Below are positions 1 to 6,624 of a stretch of DNA of 11,921 nt, piece after piece. The stretch's first letter is position 1, and every line of letters starts with the position of its first letter. Location: positions 1 to 11,921 of the forward strand of contig JAOPXF010000482.1 in assembly GCA_025965295.1 (NCBI GenBank), in the 5' to 3' direction. The translations under genes were made by a program, and so were the position numbers. A model generated the notes under the pieces. The model was not told where the DNA came from. It made no database searches and saw only the letters and a program-made list of their open reading frames with translations. Source of the DNA: Nocardioides sp. GTDB lineage: Bacteria; Actinomycetota; Actinomycetes; Propionibacteriales; Nocardioidaceae.

Positions 1-283
1 TCGCCAGGGCGAGCGGGAAGAAGGCCGCGGTCCGCACCGCCGCCCAGCGGCTCTTGGCCACCAGGGCGTTGGACGCCAGCATCGCGACGACCGCACCGAA
101 CATGGTCGCGGCGAAGACGACCTGGCCGTGGTAGCCGAGCAGCGTGGCCACGCCCAGCTGGACGGGCAGGGCGGTGCCGACCGCGAAGACGGCGCTCAGC
201 GCCTGCCGGAGCCGGCCGAGCCCCGGGTCCGAGGCGGCGACCCGGTCCTTCGTCTCGAGCAGGAGGCGACGGAGCTCAGGCAC
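1..283 (-). CDS. FUSC-family membrane protein, N-terminal part (cut by window edge)
   Basis: Reading leftward from a GTG at 283, the frame stays open for 94 codons to the window edge. The product begins PELRRLLLETKDRVAASDPG, then LGRLRQAL and strongly hydrophobic segments at about residues 27-50, 55-75 and 82-94. A short basic start, a 'DPG.xRLRQAL' element and then paired membrane helices resemble actinobacterial FUSC-family proteins (fusaric-acid-resistance/YccS-like inner-membrane proteins, putative aromatic-acid exporters). The GTG was chosen because AGGA lies 7 nt upstream and no ATG occurs before the second helix. It follows the gene ending at 339 by 55 nt in the same direction, so it may be the last known member of the same operon, though the gap with its 15-bp repeats could hold a separate signal. 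The C-terminal cytoplasmic domain typical of the family is outside the window. The family call is by eye; a different polytopic membrane family is possible. Confidence 0.72.
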   Translation of the reverse strand, partial: MPELRRLLLETKDRVAASDPGLGRLRQALSAVFAVGTALPVQLGVATLLGYHGQVVFAATMFGAVVAMLASNALVAKSRWAAVRTAAFFPLALA

Positions 284-286
284 GGC

Positions 287-331
287 TCGATCCTGACACG
301 GTCGATCCTGACACGGTCGATCCTGACACGG
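287..331 (-). repeat. Three exact tandem 15-bp repeats in the leader of the FUSC-like gene
   Basis: The 15-bp unit TCGATCCTGACACGG (plus strand) occurs three times without change at 287-301, 302-316 and 317-331, ending 4 bp upstream of the GTG start at 283. On the coding strand each unit reads CCGTGTCAGGATCGA, so each carries an AGGA followed 6 nt later by a GTG. In effect a ribosome-binding site plus start codon has been copied three times in front of the true start. The upstream GTGs are not in frame with the FUSC-like protein and run into a TGA. Copy number may vary between strains and alter translation; that is inference. Confidence 0.9.
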
Positions 332-338
332 GGGCGCG

Positions 339-1124
339 TCAGCCGGGCGGGGTGGGCGCAGTGGACCCGGCGGGCAGTGACGGGCTGCCGGTGGTGGGGA
401 TGGTCGGCACGGGGGTCGTGGACCCCGAGGGGCTGGCCGACGGCGACGCGGTGTCACTGGGGTCGGTGGACTCGCTGGGCGGCGAGGGCGTCGTACCGTC
501 CGTGGGGTCCTGGCCCGGCGAGGTGCTGGAGTCGTCGCCCGGGTCCTGCGAGGGGTGCTGGTCCGAGCCGCCGCCCCCACCGAGGTGGGTCAGCGAGGTG
601 CCGCCCGAGTCGCCGCCCCCCGTGTACGACGAGACGGTGCGACCGGCTACCAGCTCGAAGGCGCTGATCGCGACCACCGCGACGAGGAACAGTCCGGCAG
701 CGAGCAGTCCGATCCGCTTCCACGGCAGCTCGGCCAGGCGGTCGCGCAGCCGGACGGGGCTCGGCTCCTGCACCGCGTCCTCGAGGTCTCCCTTGGCCTC
801 GCCGAGCCGCTCGTCGGCGTGCTCGAGGTGGCTCTGCGCCTCGTCCTGGCCCTCGGACCGGTTCGCACGCCGTACCTCGGCCTGGGCGATCCCGACCTTG
901 CGCAGGGCGGTCGTCTGCGCCTGCGCGATGCGATAGCGGCTGCGGGCGAGGCCCTGGCTGTAGAGCGCGCTGCCGACGGTGATCACGACGCTGCCGAGGG
1001 CGGCGCCGATGATCGTGCCGGCCGCGCCGAGCGTCGAGAGCAGCACCGCGGAGGAGACTGCGGCGAGCGCTCCCGCGACCGTCTTCAGCCAGTCGATCTC
1101 GATCTTGGGCAGCTCGTCGGTCAT
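339..1124 (-). CDS. Membrane protein with central charged helix and Pro/Ser/Thr-rich tail, unknown function
   Basis: The 261-aa product is not recognised. Residues 16-54 hold two hydrophobic stretches separated by a small Gly/Ala turn (a likely hairpin). Residues 57-125 are highly charged and helical (many Ala, Arg, Glu, Gln), a possible coiled coil. A third membrane helix lies at about 136-158. From about residue 165 the chain is low complexity: Gly-rich, then Pro/Ser/Thr/Asp repeats to the end, typical of a wall-spanning or extracytoplasmic linker. The ATG at 1124 has only a weak GGA upstream, but CATACT lies 7 nt before it, so the gene could have its own leaderless transcript. It starts 25 nt after the PH-like membrane gene and points the same way. 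Envelope location is likely; function is unknown. Confidence 0.75.
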   Translation of the reverse strand: MTDELPKIEIDWLKTVAGALAAVSSAVLLSTLGAAGTIIGAALGSVVITVGSALYSQGLARSRYRIAQAQTTALRKVGIAQAEVRRANRSEGQDEAQSHLEHADERLGEAKGDLEDAVQEPSPVRLRDRLAELPWKRIGLLAAGLFLVAVVAISAFELVAGRTVSSYTGGGDSGGTSLTHLGGGGGSDQHPSQDPGDDSSTSPGQDPTDGTTPSPPSESTDPSDTASPSASPSGSTTPVPTIPTTGSPSLPAGSTAPTPPG

Positions 1125-1131
1125 CGCGTCC

Positions 1132-1137
1132 AGTATG
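1132..1137 (-). promoter_or_regulatory. Possible -10 element for a leaderless transcript of the 261-aa membrane gene
   Basis: On the minus strand CATACT sits 7 nt before the ATG at 1124, the spacing expected when transcription begins at the start codon. No convincing -35 was found, so this is a weak call. It would allow expression independent of the upstream T7SS-like genes. Confidence 0.25.
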
Positions 1138-1149
1138 CCGGGGAGCGGG

Positions 1150-1983
1150 CTAGGACTGGGGCGGCAGTCTGTCCCGCAGGAAGGCCGGGCCGGCGCCCGC
1201 CAGCTGCACGAGCCGTTCCTCGCGCGGCAGCCCGCGCAGGATCGTGAGGAACGCCACGACGCGTCCCGCGTCGTCGAGCGCGAGGAACGGGAGGTCGACG
1301 ACGGGCTCCTCGACCCGCTGGTCGAGGTTGAGCACCAGTCGGTGCCAGGTGCGGCGCAGGCTGGGCGCCGTGGCAGTGCCCGTCAGCCGGACCACGGGCC
1401 GTTGGGGACGGGGTACGGCGATGTCGACGGCGACGACGTCGTCCCAGTCGAGGTGTGCGTCGAGGCTCCACCCGCGGAGGTCGACTCCGTCGGCGTCGAG
1501 GCGCAGCGACGGGCGGCGGCTCAGCGCTCGGAGCGGGTCGGGGACGACGGCGGCGAACAGCAGCATGAAGGGCACGGCCAGCAGCCCGGCTCCGGTCGGC
1601 CCTCCCGCGACCAGGGCCCAGATCGCGAGGGCCGCCCACACCGCGCCGGTGAGCGCGGTCGCCAACGGAAGGACGGTGCGCAGTCGGATCTCGACCGCCG
1701 TCTCCCCCGCTGCGGACCGGTGCTCGCTCACGGCGTCCGCCGGGTGGGCGGACGCCAGGAACCGGGCCCACGTGCAGGCCGACACGCTGAACAGCGCGAG
1801 CCCGAAGAGGACCCAGCCGACGGAGGCCGTGGTCGAGGGCCGCTGCTGGGCCCAGAGCGGGTGGGTCGCGAACAGTAGGCCGAGCAGCACGAAGAAAACC
1901 ACCGAGGCCCAGTGCAGGCCACGCCGCGAGGGCATGGTCCCGGGAGTGGGGTGGGTGCTGGTCACAGGCGTAGACGATCCCAT
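1150..1983 (-). CDS. Four-helix membrane protein with C-terminal PH-like domain; candidate immunity protein
   Basis: The 277-aa product has membrane helices at about residues 24-40, 56-77, 103-126 and 130-147. A soluble region at about 158-250 has the alternating pattern of bacterial PH-like domains ('LRLDADGVDLRGW', then 'LDWDDVVAVDIAV'), as in actinobacterial membrane-anchored PH proteins. Its ATG shares one base with the stop of the glycine-zipper T7SS-type gene (TGATG at 1985-1981), and no ribosome-binding site is visible, so translation by re-initiation is likely. In T7SS toxin loci the gene directly after the effector is often its immunity gene, and membrane-active effectors are countered by polytopic membrane proteins. 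On that ground, and only by inference, this could protect the producer. It could equally be a general envelope protein. The PH-like call is moderate; the membrane topology is clear. Confidence 0.75.
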   Translation of the reverse strand: MGSSTPVTSTHPTPGTMPSRRGLHWASVVFFVLLGLLFATHPLWAQQRPSTTASVGWVLFGLALFSVSACTWARFLASAHPADAVSEHRSAAGETAVEIRLRTVLPLATALTGAVWAALAIWALVAGGPTGAGLLAVPFMLLFAAVVPDPLRALSRRPSLRLDADGVDLRGWSLDAHLDWDDVVAVDIAVPRPQRPVVRLTGTATAPSLRRTWHRLVLNLDQRVEEPVVDLPFLALDDAGRVVAFLTILRGLPREERLVQLAGAGPAFLRDRLPPQS

Positions 1984-3215
1984 CAGAAGATCGCGTCGAC
2001 CACGTCGCCCCCGACATCACCGACGTCACCCGCCAGGTCGCCGAGGTCGTCGACACCGTCACCGACCGCGTCGACGACGTCCCCGGCGGAGTCGACGCCG
2101 TTCTCGTACATCGAGTCGATGGCCCCCGATGTCACGACGCCGACCGCCGTACCCACCACCGCACCCCCGACGGCGCCGACGGCGGTCCCGGCACCGGGCA
2201 CGACACTGCCCACGGCCGCTCCGATGGCGGCCCCGGAGGCGGTGCCGGCCGCGATGCCGGCCACGGTGCCGCCGACGTTGGAGGCGACGGCCTGCTCGGT
2301 TGACTCGCCGTTCTCGAGGTCGTTGTGGATGCCCCACGCGGTCGTGAGGACCGACAGCACGCCACCCGCACCGGTGATGCCACCCTTGATCCCGCGGGGC
2401 AGCTCGGGATCCTTGGCCAGGGCGGCGTACTGCGCGGCCCGGGCCTCGGCGGCCTTGCTGTCACCGAGGAGCTCGTAGTAGCGGGAGGCGTCACCGCCGA
2501 CGAAGTGCCCGTCGCGAACCATCGCGTCCGCGTGGGCGGCCAGCTGCCGGGCGCGGGTGAGCTGCTCGGCGGCCTCGCCGGAGAGGATGGGTGCGAGCTT
2601 GGCGACCAGAGCGGCGTCGTACCCGCCGACGATCAGGTCGTTGGCGAGCCCGGCCAGGTCGGAGTCGTGCTTGTTCCAGGTCGAGGCGGCGTCCTCGAGC
2701 GCGGTTCGCCACTCGTCGCGACGGTCGGCTGTCTCGTGCACAGCGTGGTTCCAGGCCACGACCAGGCGCTGGTAGGCGCGCGTGTCTGCCACCGCGGACT
2801 CGTGGGCGGCTTGTTCGGCGGGGGTGGCGTCGAACGGGGGTGCCGGGCCAGGGCTTGGCGGGGCGGTTGGCTCCAGGACCAGCGTGCCGGACACGGTGAG
2901 ACCGGCCGCGCGGGCTTCGCTGCGGATGGTCTCGAACCCGTCCTGGGCCAGCCGGAGGGCGGCGGCGAGCGTGTCCAGGACGGTGGCGCAGGCCTCGCCC
3001 TGGGCGGCGAGCTGGTCGGCGGCGGCGCCGAGCGCGGCGGCCCGGGTGCCGAAGGCGTCTCCTGCCTGTCCCTGCCAGCTCGAGGCCAGCGCCGAGCGTT
3101 GGGCGTACGTCGCCGTGGCCAGGTGGTCGGCCCCGTGGCCGAGGTCGCTGCGGAGGTAGGACGCCGCGGCGCGGATCGCGCCAGGGTTTCCGTCCAGGCG
3201 GGTCTCGAGAGGCAT
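1983..3215 (-). CDS. WXG-type T7SS substrate with glycine-zipper C-terminus; candidate membrane-active effector
   Basis: The 410-aa product has three parts. Residues 1-110 are helical with SSWQGQAGDAF at 46-56, the WXG turn of ESX/T7SS substrates. A Pro-rich linker at 115-130 leads into a long helical region with Trp, Asp and Arg at about 131-270. The C-terminal part has GxxxG-like repeats at about 315-364 (GGTVAGIAAG, GAAIGAAVG, GAVVGTAVG), a glycine zipper that could insert in membranes, then an acidic tail of repeated VGD/LGD units at 375-407. From 278 to the end there is no Lys or Arg at all. The ATG at 3215 was chosen because it follows the upstream stop by one base and opens the WXG domain; starting at 3557 would add 114 residues of Arg/Pro-rich sequence covering the upstream gene. 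Pore formation and T7SS export are inferences from architecture. Confidence 0.8.
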   Translation of the reverse strand: MPLETRLDGNPGAIRAAASYLRSDLGHGADHLATATYAQRSALASSWQGQAGDAFGTRAAALGAAADQLAAQGEACATVLDTLAAALRLAQDGFETIRSEARAAGLTVSGTLVLEPTAPPSPGPAPPFDATPAEQAAHESAVADTRAYQRLVVAWNHAVHETADRRDEWRTALEDAASTWNKHDSDLAGLANDLIVGGYDAALVAKLAPILSGEAAEQLTRARQLAAHADAMVRDGHFVGGDASRYYELLGDSKAAEARAAQYAALAKDPELPRGIKGGITGAGGVLSVLTTAWGIHNDLENGESTEQAVASNVGGTVAGIAAGTASGAAIGAAVGSVVPGAGTAVGAVGGAVVGTAVGVVTSGAIDSMYENGVDSAGDVVDAVGDGVDDLGDLAGDVGDVGGDVVDAIF

Positions 3216-3216
3216 C

Positions 3217-3528
3217 TCAGGACCCGCCTCGCAGCACGGCGACAGCCTGCTCGGCGTCGGTCGAGGCCAGTCCGGAGCTGCACACCTGGACCGTCGCACC
3301 CAGCACCGAGGCCTCACCGACGAGCTTGCCGGCAGAGTCGGCGAAGCCGCTGAACATGGCGGCGATGAGCGCCGCCGCGTCGCCGGTGTCGCCGCCGGCC
3401 GGGGCAGTGCTCCCGCAGGCGTCGAGCTGGGACCCCGCTTCGGACAGCACCGTCCCCGCCCGGGCCAGTGCCGCGTAGTCGACGCTGAGGTCACCGCCCC
3501 CACCACCACCGTCTGCCGCCGCAACCAT
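3217..3528 (-). CDS. Small EspC-like T7SS-associated protein
   Basis: The 103-aa product starts with a Gly run (residues 7-12), then DLSVDYAALARAGTVLSEAG, followed by two alpha-helical stretches separated near residues 38-50. It lacks a Trp-X-Gly turn. The 'L.VD...L...G..L' opening and size fit the EspC-like (ESX secretion-associated) family common in actinobacteria, often encoded just before a larger WXG substrate. Cys38 and Cys83 are the only cysteines. The ATG at 3528 has GGGAG 5 nt upstream; an upstream in-frame ATG at 3768 would run back through unrelated Arg-rich sequence. Its TGA at 3219-3217 is followed after one base by the ATG of the 410-aa protein, so the two are probably made together and may pair before export. 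The secretion machinery itself is not in the window. Confidence 0.75.
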   Translation of the reverse strand: MVAAADGGGGGGDLSVDYAALARAGTVLSEAGSQLDACGSTAPAGGDTGDAAALIAAMFSGFADSAGKLVGEASVLGATVQVCSSGLASTDAEQAVAVLRGGS

Positions 3529-3605
3529 GACTTCTCCCGCCTGGAGTACTCGTTCACCTCGTTCTTCAGGGGGTGCCCGCTCCGGGGCGCGCCGAAACCA
3601 GGTAC

Positions 3606-4790
3606 TCAGGCCGCCTCCGCGATCGCCTCGACCGCCGTGCGGCACCACGCGGCCGCGGGCTCGGCGAGCACGTCGGCGAGACGCAGCAACAGCGCGCAGT
3701 CGTCGGGCCGGGCCGCCTCGGCGAGGCCCGCCAGGCCCTCGGGCGACAGCAGCGCGGCGGCGACGCAAGACCAGGGCTCGATCTCCTCGCCGGCCACCTC
3801 ACCGTCGGCATCGAGGATCGCGCGGCCGAGGTCGAGGACGGAGCGGGCCAGCACGTCGCGCGACGGCGGGTCGTCGGCGTCGCCCAGCTCGGTGGCGTCG
3901 CACAGGCAGAGCTGCCAGACGACGGTGGGGACGTCGCTCACCAGACCGGTGAGGTCGCCGGCCGCCTGGTGCGCCGGATTCGCCGTACCTCCTGGGAGCG
4001 TGCGCACGGCATCGAGCCAGTGCGCGGGATCGTCGGCCACCCGACGGGCCACCTCCTCGGGGACCAGCATCGGCGCCCCCTCGAACATCGTGCCGCCCGC
4101 GATCGGCACCATCCGGCCGATGACGCTGTCGCCGGGAACGGCGAGGGCGGCACTGCCGATGTTGGCGGTCGTCAGCACGGCGTCGGTCGCCAGGTCGACC
4201 CACTCGACGGTGCTCGGATGGCGAACCAGAAGCCGGAAACCGCCCATCGCTGCCGTCGCCCAGTCGTGGATGCGATCCGCGCCCGCCACGAGGTCGGCCG
4301 ACGCCGCTCGCGCCAGGAAGTGCTGGAGCCCTCCGAGGTCGTAGAGGCGGAGCTGGCGGTAGACCCAGTCACGGTCCATCACCCGGCACATCGCGTCGGT
4401 GGCATCGACCCCGGGGAGCGCCTCCGCACCACCTCTCAGCTCGACCGCGAGGTGGAGGGCCAGCTTGTGGCGGGCGCGCTGGACACCGTGCGGTGCCGGG
4501 TCCAGGTGTTGCAGCGCCTGCGCCAGGATCCAGCGAGAGGTCACCCAGCTCGGCAGCAGCGGCCCGAGGATGCGGAGCTGGAGCAGCCTGCGCAGGCGCC
4601 ACGGTCGCCAGAACGTCTCGTCCGGCCGGACGGGTGCCAGGTGCTCCTCGATGATGGTCAGTGCCTGCTCGGCATCGCCGCGCGCCTCGGCCGCATCGGC
4701 GGCGAAGACCACCGCCATCTGGCGACGGAGCTCGGCAGGGGGCAGGTCGCGGACCGACCGCTTGCGCTTGCGTCCTCGTGATTTCGGCAT
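3606..4790 (-). CDS. Conserved-looking soluble protein of unknown function (394 aa)
   Basis: The 394-aa product is not recognised. It begins MPKSRGRKRKRSVRDLPPAE, a strongly basic tip that could bind nucleic acid or ribosomes, then an Ala/Glu/Arg-rich helical region (20-120) with an aromatic patch ETFWRPWRLRRLLQLRILG at 58-76. The middle (135-235) holds DRDWVYRQLRLYDLGGLQHF and a Gly/Ala segment ANIGSAALAVPGDSVIG; the C-terminus is acidic and helical. No signal peptide or membrane helix is evident, so it is probably cytoplasmic. The ATG at 4790 was preferred to one at 5117, which would add 109 residues overlapping the divergent TfoX-like gene. The ribosome-binding site is poor. It is separated from the T7SS-like genes by 77 nt and may be read into them, as all point left. 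Confidence 0.7.
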   Translation of the reverse strand: MPKSRGRKRKRSVRDLPPAELRRQMAVVFAADAAEARGDAEQALTIIEEHLAPVRPDETFWRPWRLRRLLQLRILGPLLPSWVTSRWILAQALQHLDPAPHGVQRARHKLALHLAVELRGGAEALPGVDATDAMCRVMDRDWVYRQLRLYDLGGLQHFLARAASADLVAGADRIHDWATAAMGGFRLLVRHPSTVEWVDLATDAVLTTANIGSAALAVPGDSVIGRMVPIAGGTMFEGAPMLVPEEVARRVADDPAHWLDAVRTLPGGTANPAHQAAGDLTGLVSDVPTVVWQLCLCDATELGDADDPPSRDVLARSVLDLGRAILDADGEVAGEEIEPWSCVAAALLSPEGLAGLAEAARPDDCALLLRLADVLAEPAAAWCRTAVEAIAEAA

Positions 4791-4889
4791 GCGCCCAGCG
4801 TTCGCCGATCCCTCGCTCGCCACCAGAGGCGTCGTGCAATCTGTGGAAAACCTCCGGAGCGAACTCCAGTCGGGCGCGGGCGTCCGCGC

Positions 4890-4895
4890 GATACT
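4890..4895 (+). promoter_or_regulatory. Likely -10 element of a leaderless promoter for the TfoX-like gene
   Basis: GATACT at 4890-4895 is followed by exactly 6 nt and then the ATG at 4902. No purine-rich ribosome-binding site lies before the ATG. This is the arrangement of leaderless actinobacterial transcripts. A matching -35 is not obvious in the very GC-rich sequence upstream. Confidence 0.45.
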
Positions 4896-4901
4896 CGTGT
4901 C

Positions 4902-5234
4902 ATGGCGTACGACGAGCAGCTGGCCGGCCGCCTCCGCGCGCTGGTGGAGGGTGAGCCGCGGCTCACCGAGCGGAAGATGTTCGGCGGGCTGGCGTTCCTG
5001 GTCGGCGGCAACATGGCGGTCGCCGCGAGCAAGGACGGCGGACTGCTGCTGCGCACCGATCCCTCCGACACCGAGGTGCTGCTCGAGGACCCGCACGCCG
5101 AGCCGTTCGAGATGCACGGCCGCGGCATGTCGGGCTGGCTCCGCATCGACCGTGCCGGGCTGAACAGCGACGACGACCTGCAGCGCTGGGCCGACGTGGG
5201 CGTCGGCTACGCGCGCTCGTTGCCGCCGAAGTAG
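4902..5234 (+). CDS. TfoX/Sxy N-terminal-domain family protein
   Basis: The 110-aa product matches the stand-alone TfoX N-terminal domain proteins common in actinobacteria. MAYDEQLAGRLRALVEGEP forms the first helix, then KMFGGLAFLVGGNMA (25-39) is the family's hallmark, followed by a beta-rich stretch (GLLLRTDP), the GMSGWLRID segment (75-83) and a closing helix ending YARSLPPK. Family length is about 100-115 aa, so it appears complete. In gamma-proteobacteria full-length TfoX/Sxy activates competence genes with CRP; the short actinobacterial form lacks the C-terminal helix-hairpin-helix domain and its role is not established, so no competence function should be assumed. It is divergent from the 394-aa gene (111-nt shared region) and converges on the HNH gene with 3 nt between stops. 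Confidence 0.93.
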   Translation: MAYDEQLAGRLRALVEGEPRLTERKMFGGLAFLVGGNMAVAASKDGGLLLRTDPSDTEVLLEDPHAEPFEMHGRGMSGWLRIDRAGLNSDDDLQRWADVGVGYARSLPPK

Positions 5235-5237
5235 CAG

Positions 5238-6611
5238 TCAGACCGCGAGATCGAGCTCGAGCGACACGTTGGAGTAGTAGAGCTCGGCGGCCAGGTGTCG
5301 TCGTAGGGGGTGATGGGGGCTCGGCTGCACCGGGAGCGGTGGCGCCTGCGACCAGTGCGTGTGGCGGGTGGGCGTGGTGATCTCGGTGGTGTGCCGCTCG
5401 GGCCACCGGCTCCGTGTCTCGTGGCGCCAGCCGGGCGCCTCCTTGGCGTAGTTGCACGCCTCGCACAGCCCCTGGCCCCCGTCGAGCGTCGTCCGGCCAC
5501 CCCTCGCCCGGGGCCTCACGTGGTCGCCGTGCCGGACCGGGGCGTCGCACCAGGGGGTGCGGCAGGTCTCGCCGTCGCGGGCGAAGAGGAGCCGGCGCAG
5601 GCCGCCGTGGAAGACGATGCCCTTGCTGTCCATCGCGACCAGGCTGTTGTCGTCGGGGTTGGTGAAGAGTCTCCTCACGAACACCTCGGCGTCGGGGTCG
5701 GCGAGGAAGTCAGCGGCGACGCCGAAGGGCAGGGGGCCGTAGCCCACCAGGTGGGCGGGCGTCTCGCGGTCGGCGCCGAGCACCATCTCGCCGTTCATGA
5801 CCAACTGGATCTCGGCGCGGCGCGCACGCGCCAGCACCGGCTGGTCGAGCCGCTCGGCGAACTCGTCGGCCATGATCTGGTCGCGGGTCCGCTCGTCGCC
5901 CATCGCCCGCAGCTGGTCCGCGTGGTCGCGCAGGGACTGGAAGGCGGCGATCGCGTCCAGCGCCGGCAGGTCGCCGCTGACGCGCGACATCCCGTTGCCC
6001 AGCGCGCGGCAGCTCACTCGCCGGCGCGCCTTGGCCGCCCGCGCGCGGGCCTCGGCTCCCTCGGTGTCGAGCTCGTAGGCCATCCGCCGCACCAGGCCCA
6101 CGATCTCGCGGTTGCCCCGGCCCGAGAGCTGCGGCCCGAGCGTGGCGTCGACCGTCATCCGGTCCTCGCGGGACAGGTCGGCGGTCTCGCGGACCATCAG
6201 CTGGGCGACGTACTCGTTGATGTCGCCCCGACTCAGCGCGGCCAGCGTCTCGGGCATCTCGCCCACCAGCGCGACGCCGAGGCTCAGGTGCTCACGACCG
6301 GCGTGCGGCGACTCGCGGCGCGCGAGCGCCACCTCGTTGGCCACCCCGTGCGCCCGCCGGGCGGCCGGCACCCCCGCCGTCGCCGCGTCCGACGTACGTC
6401 GGGTGTGCAGCTCGGCCGTCAGCCTGGCCTTCGCGGCCGCGGCGCCGGACGTCAGCCGCTCCAGCGCGGTCAGCTCCGCCACCAGGCGCTCGTCGCTGAG
6501 GCCCTCGCCGTCGATCGCGCCGACGATCTCGAGCCAGAAGTCGTCGCCCCCCTCGGGCTCGACACCGTCGACCGCGGTGCGGTCCAGTGCGAGACTCCCG
6601 AGTTCGAACAT
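5238..6611 (-). CDS. DUF222 / HNH endonuclease ('13E12'-type) protein
   Basis: The 457-aa product has an N-terminal helical DUF222 region (about 35-330; includes AALSRGDINEYVAQLMV and the basic ARARAAKARRRVS) and a C-terminal HNH nuclease domain. The latter runs from RDGETCRTPWC (345-355) through RHGDHVRPRARGG (360-372) to GLCEACNYAKEAPGW (381-395). The two Cys pairs (350/355, 383/386) fit the structural zinc; His361, Asp363, His364 and Asn387 fit the HNH core. All key residues are present, so it should be active as a metal-dependent DNA nuclease, as assumed for the family. The ATG at 6611 was chosen over one at 6710 because a -10 element lies 7 nt upstream and a LexA box covers it, pointing to a leaderless, damage-inducible transcript. 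These genes are multicopy in many actinobacteria and have been linked to mobility. Confidence 0.93.
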   Translation of the reverse strand: MFELGSLALDRTAVDGVEPEGGDDFWLEIVGAIDGEGLSDERLVAELTALERLTSGAAAAKARLTAELHTRRTSDAATAGVPAARRAHGVANEVALARRESPHAGREHLSLGVALVGEMPETLAALSRGDINEYVAQLMVRETADLSREDRMTVDATLGPQLSGRGNREIVGLVRRMAYELDTEGAEARARAAKARRRVSCRALGNGMSRVSGDLPALDAIAAFQSLRDHADQLRAMGDERTRDQIMADEFAERLDQPVLARARRAEIQLVMNGEMVLGADRETPAHLVGYGPLPFGVAADFLADPDAEVFVRRLFTNPDDNSLVAMDSKGIVFHGGLRRLLFARDGETCRTPWCDAPVRHGDHVRPRARGGRTTLDGGQGLCEACNYAKEAPGWRHETRSRWPERHTTEITTPTRHTHWSQAPPLPVQPSPHHPLRRHLAAELYYSNVSLELDLAV

Positions 6612-6619
6612 GTGTTCGA
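6604..6619. promoter_or_regulatory. Perfect LexA (SOS) box over the start codon of the HNH gene
   Basis: TCGAACATGTGTTCGA at 6604-6619 is an exact match to the actinobacterial/mycobacterial LexA operator TCGAAC-N4-GTTCGA. It spans the HNH start codon (6611-6609) and touches the last base of the -10 element, so bound LexA would block initiation directly. LexA boxes upstream of 13E12-family genes are known in Mycobacterium tuberculosis, which supports the reading. Confidence 0.88.
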
Positions 6620-6624
6620 GTCTA
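6619..6624 (-). promoter_or_regulatory. -10 element of a likely leaderless promoter for the HNH gene
   Basis: On the minus strand TAGACT (TANNNT type) lies 7 nt before the ATG at 6611, and no ribosome-binding site is present. A weak TTCCGG sits 17 nt further upstream as a possible -35. The spacing suggests transcription from the A of the start codon. Confidence 0.55.

Noticed and set aside
979..2347. Overlapping plus-strand open frames opposite the membrane genes
   Set aside because: Low-complexity Arg/Pro/Ser sequence; the minus-strand frames have clear membrane helices and coupled starts.
3544..3551. Palindrome GAGTACTC upstream of the EspC-like gene as an operator
   Set aside because: Only 8 bp, single copy, no second half-site at helical spacing; could be chance.
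3216..3557. Upstream extension of the 410-aa T7SS-type protein
   Set aside because: The extra 114 residues are Arg/Pro-rich and lie wholly over the EspC-like gene in another frame; the coupled ATG at 3215 is better.
3573..4781. Long plus-strand open frame opposite the 394-aa gene
   Set aside because: Arg/Asp-rich with no motif or ribosome-binding site; explained by third-position GC of the minus-strand gene.
4838..4850. DnaA box / replication origin
   Set aside because: A single imperfect box in a 111-bp gap with no AT-rich unwinding region and no dnaA/dnaN neighbours.
4791..5117. Upstream extension of the 394-aa protein
   Set aside because: It would overlap most of the well-supported TfoX-like gene on the other strand.
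4902..5234. Competence regulator tfoX
   Set aside because: Only the N-terminal domain is present; stand-alone actinobacterial versions have no established competence role, so no gene symbol was assigned.
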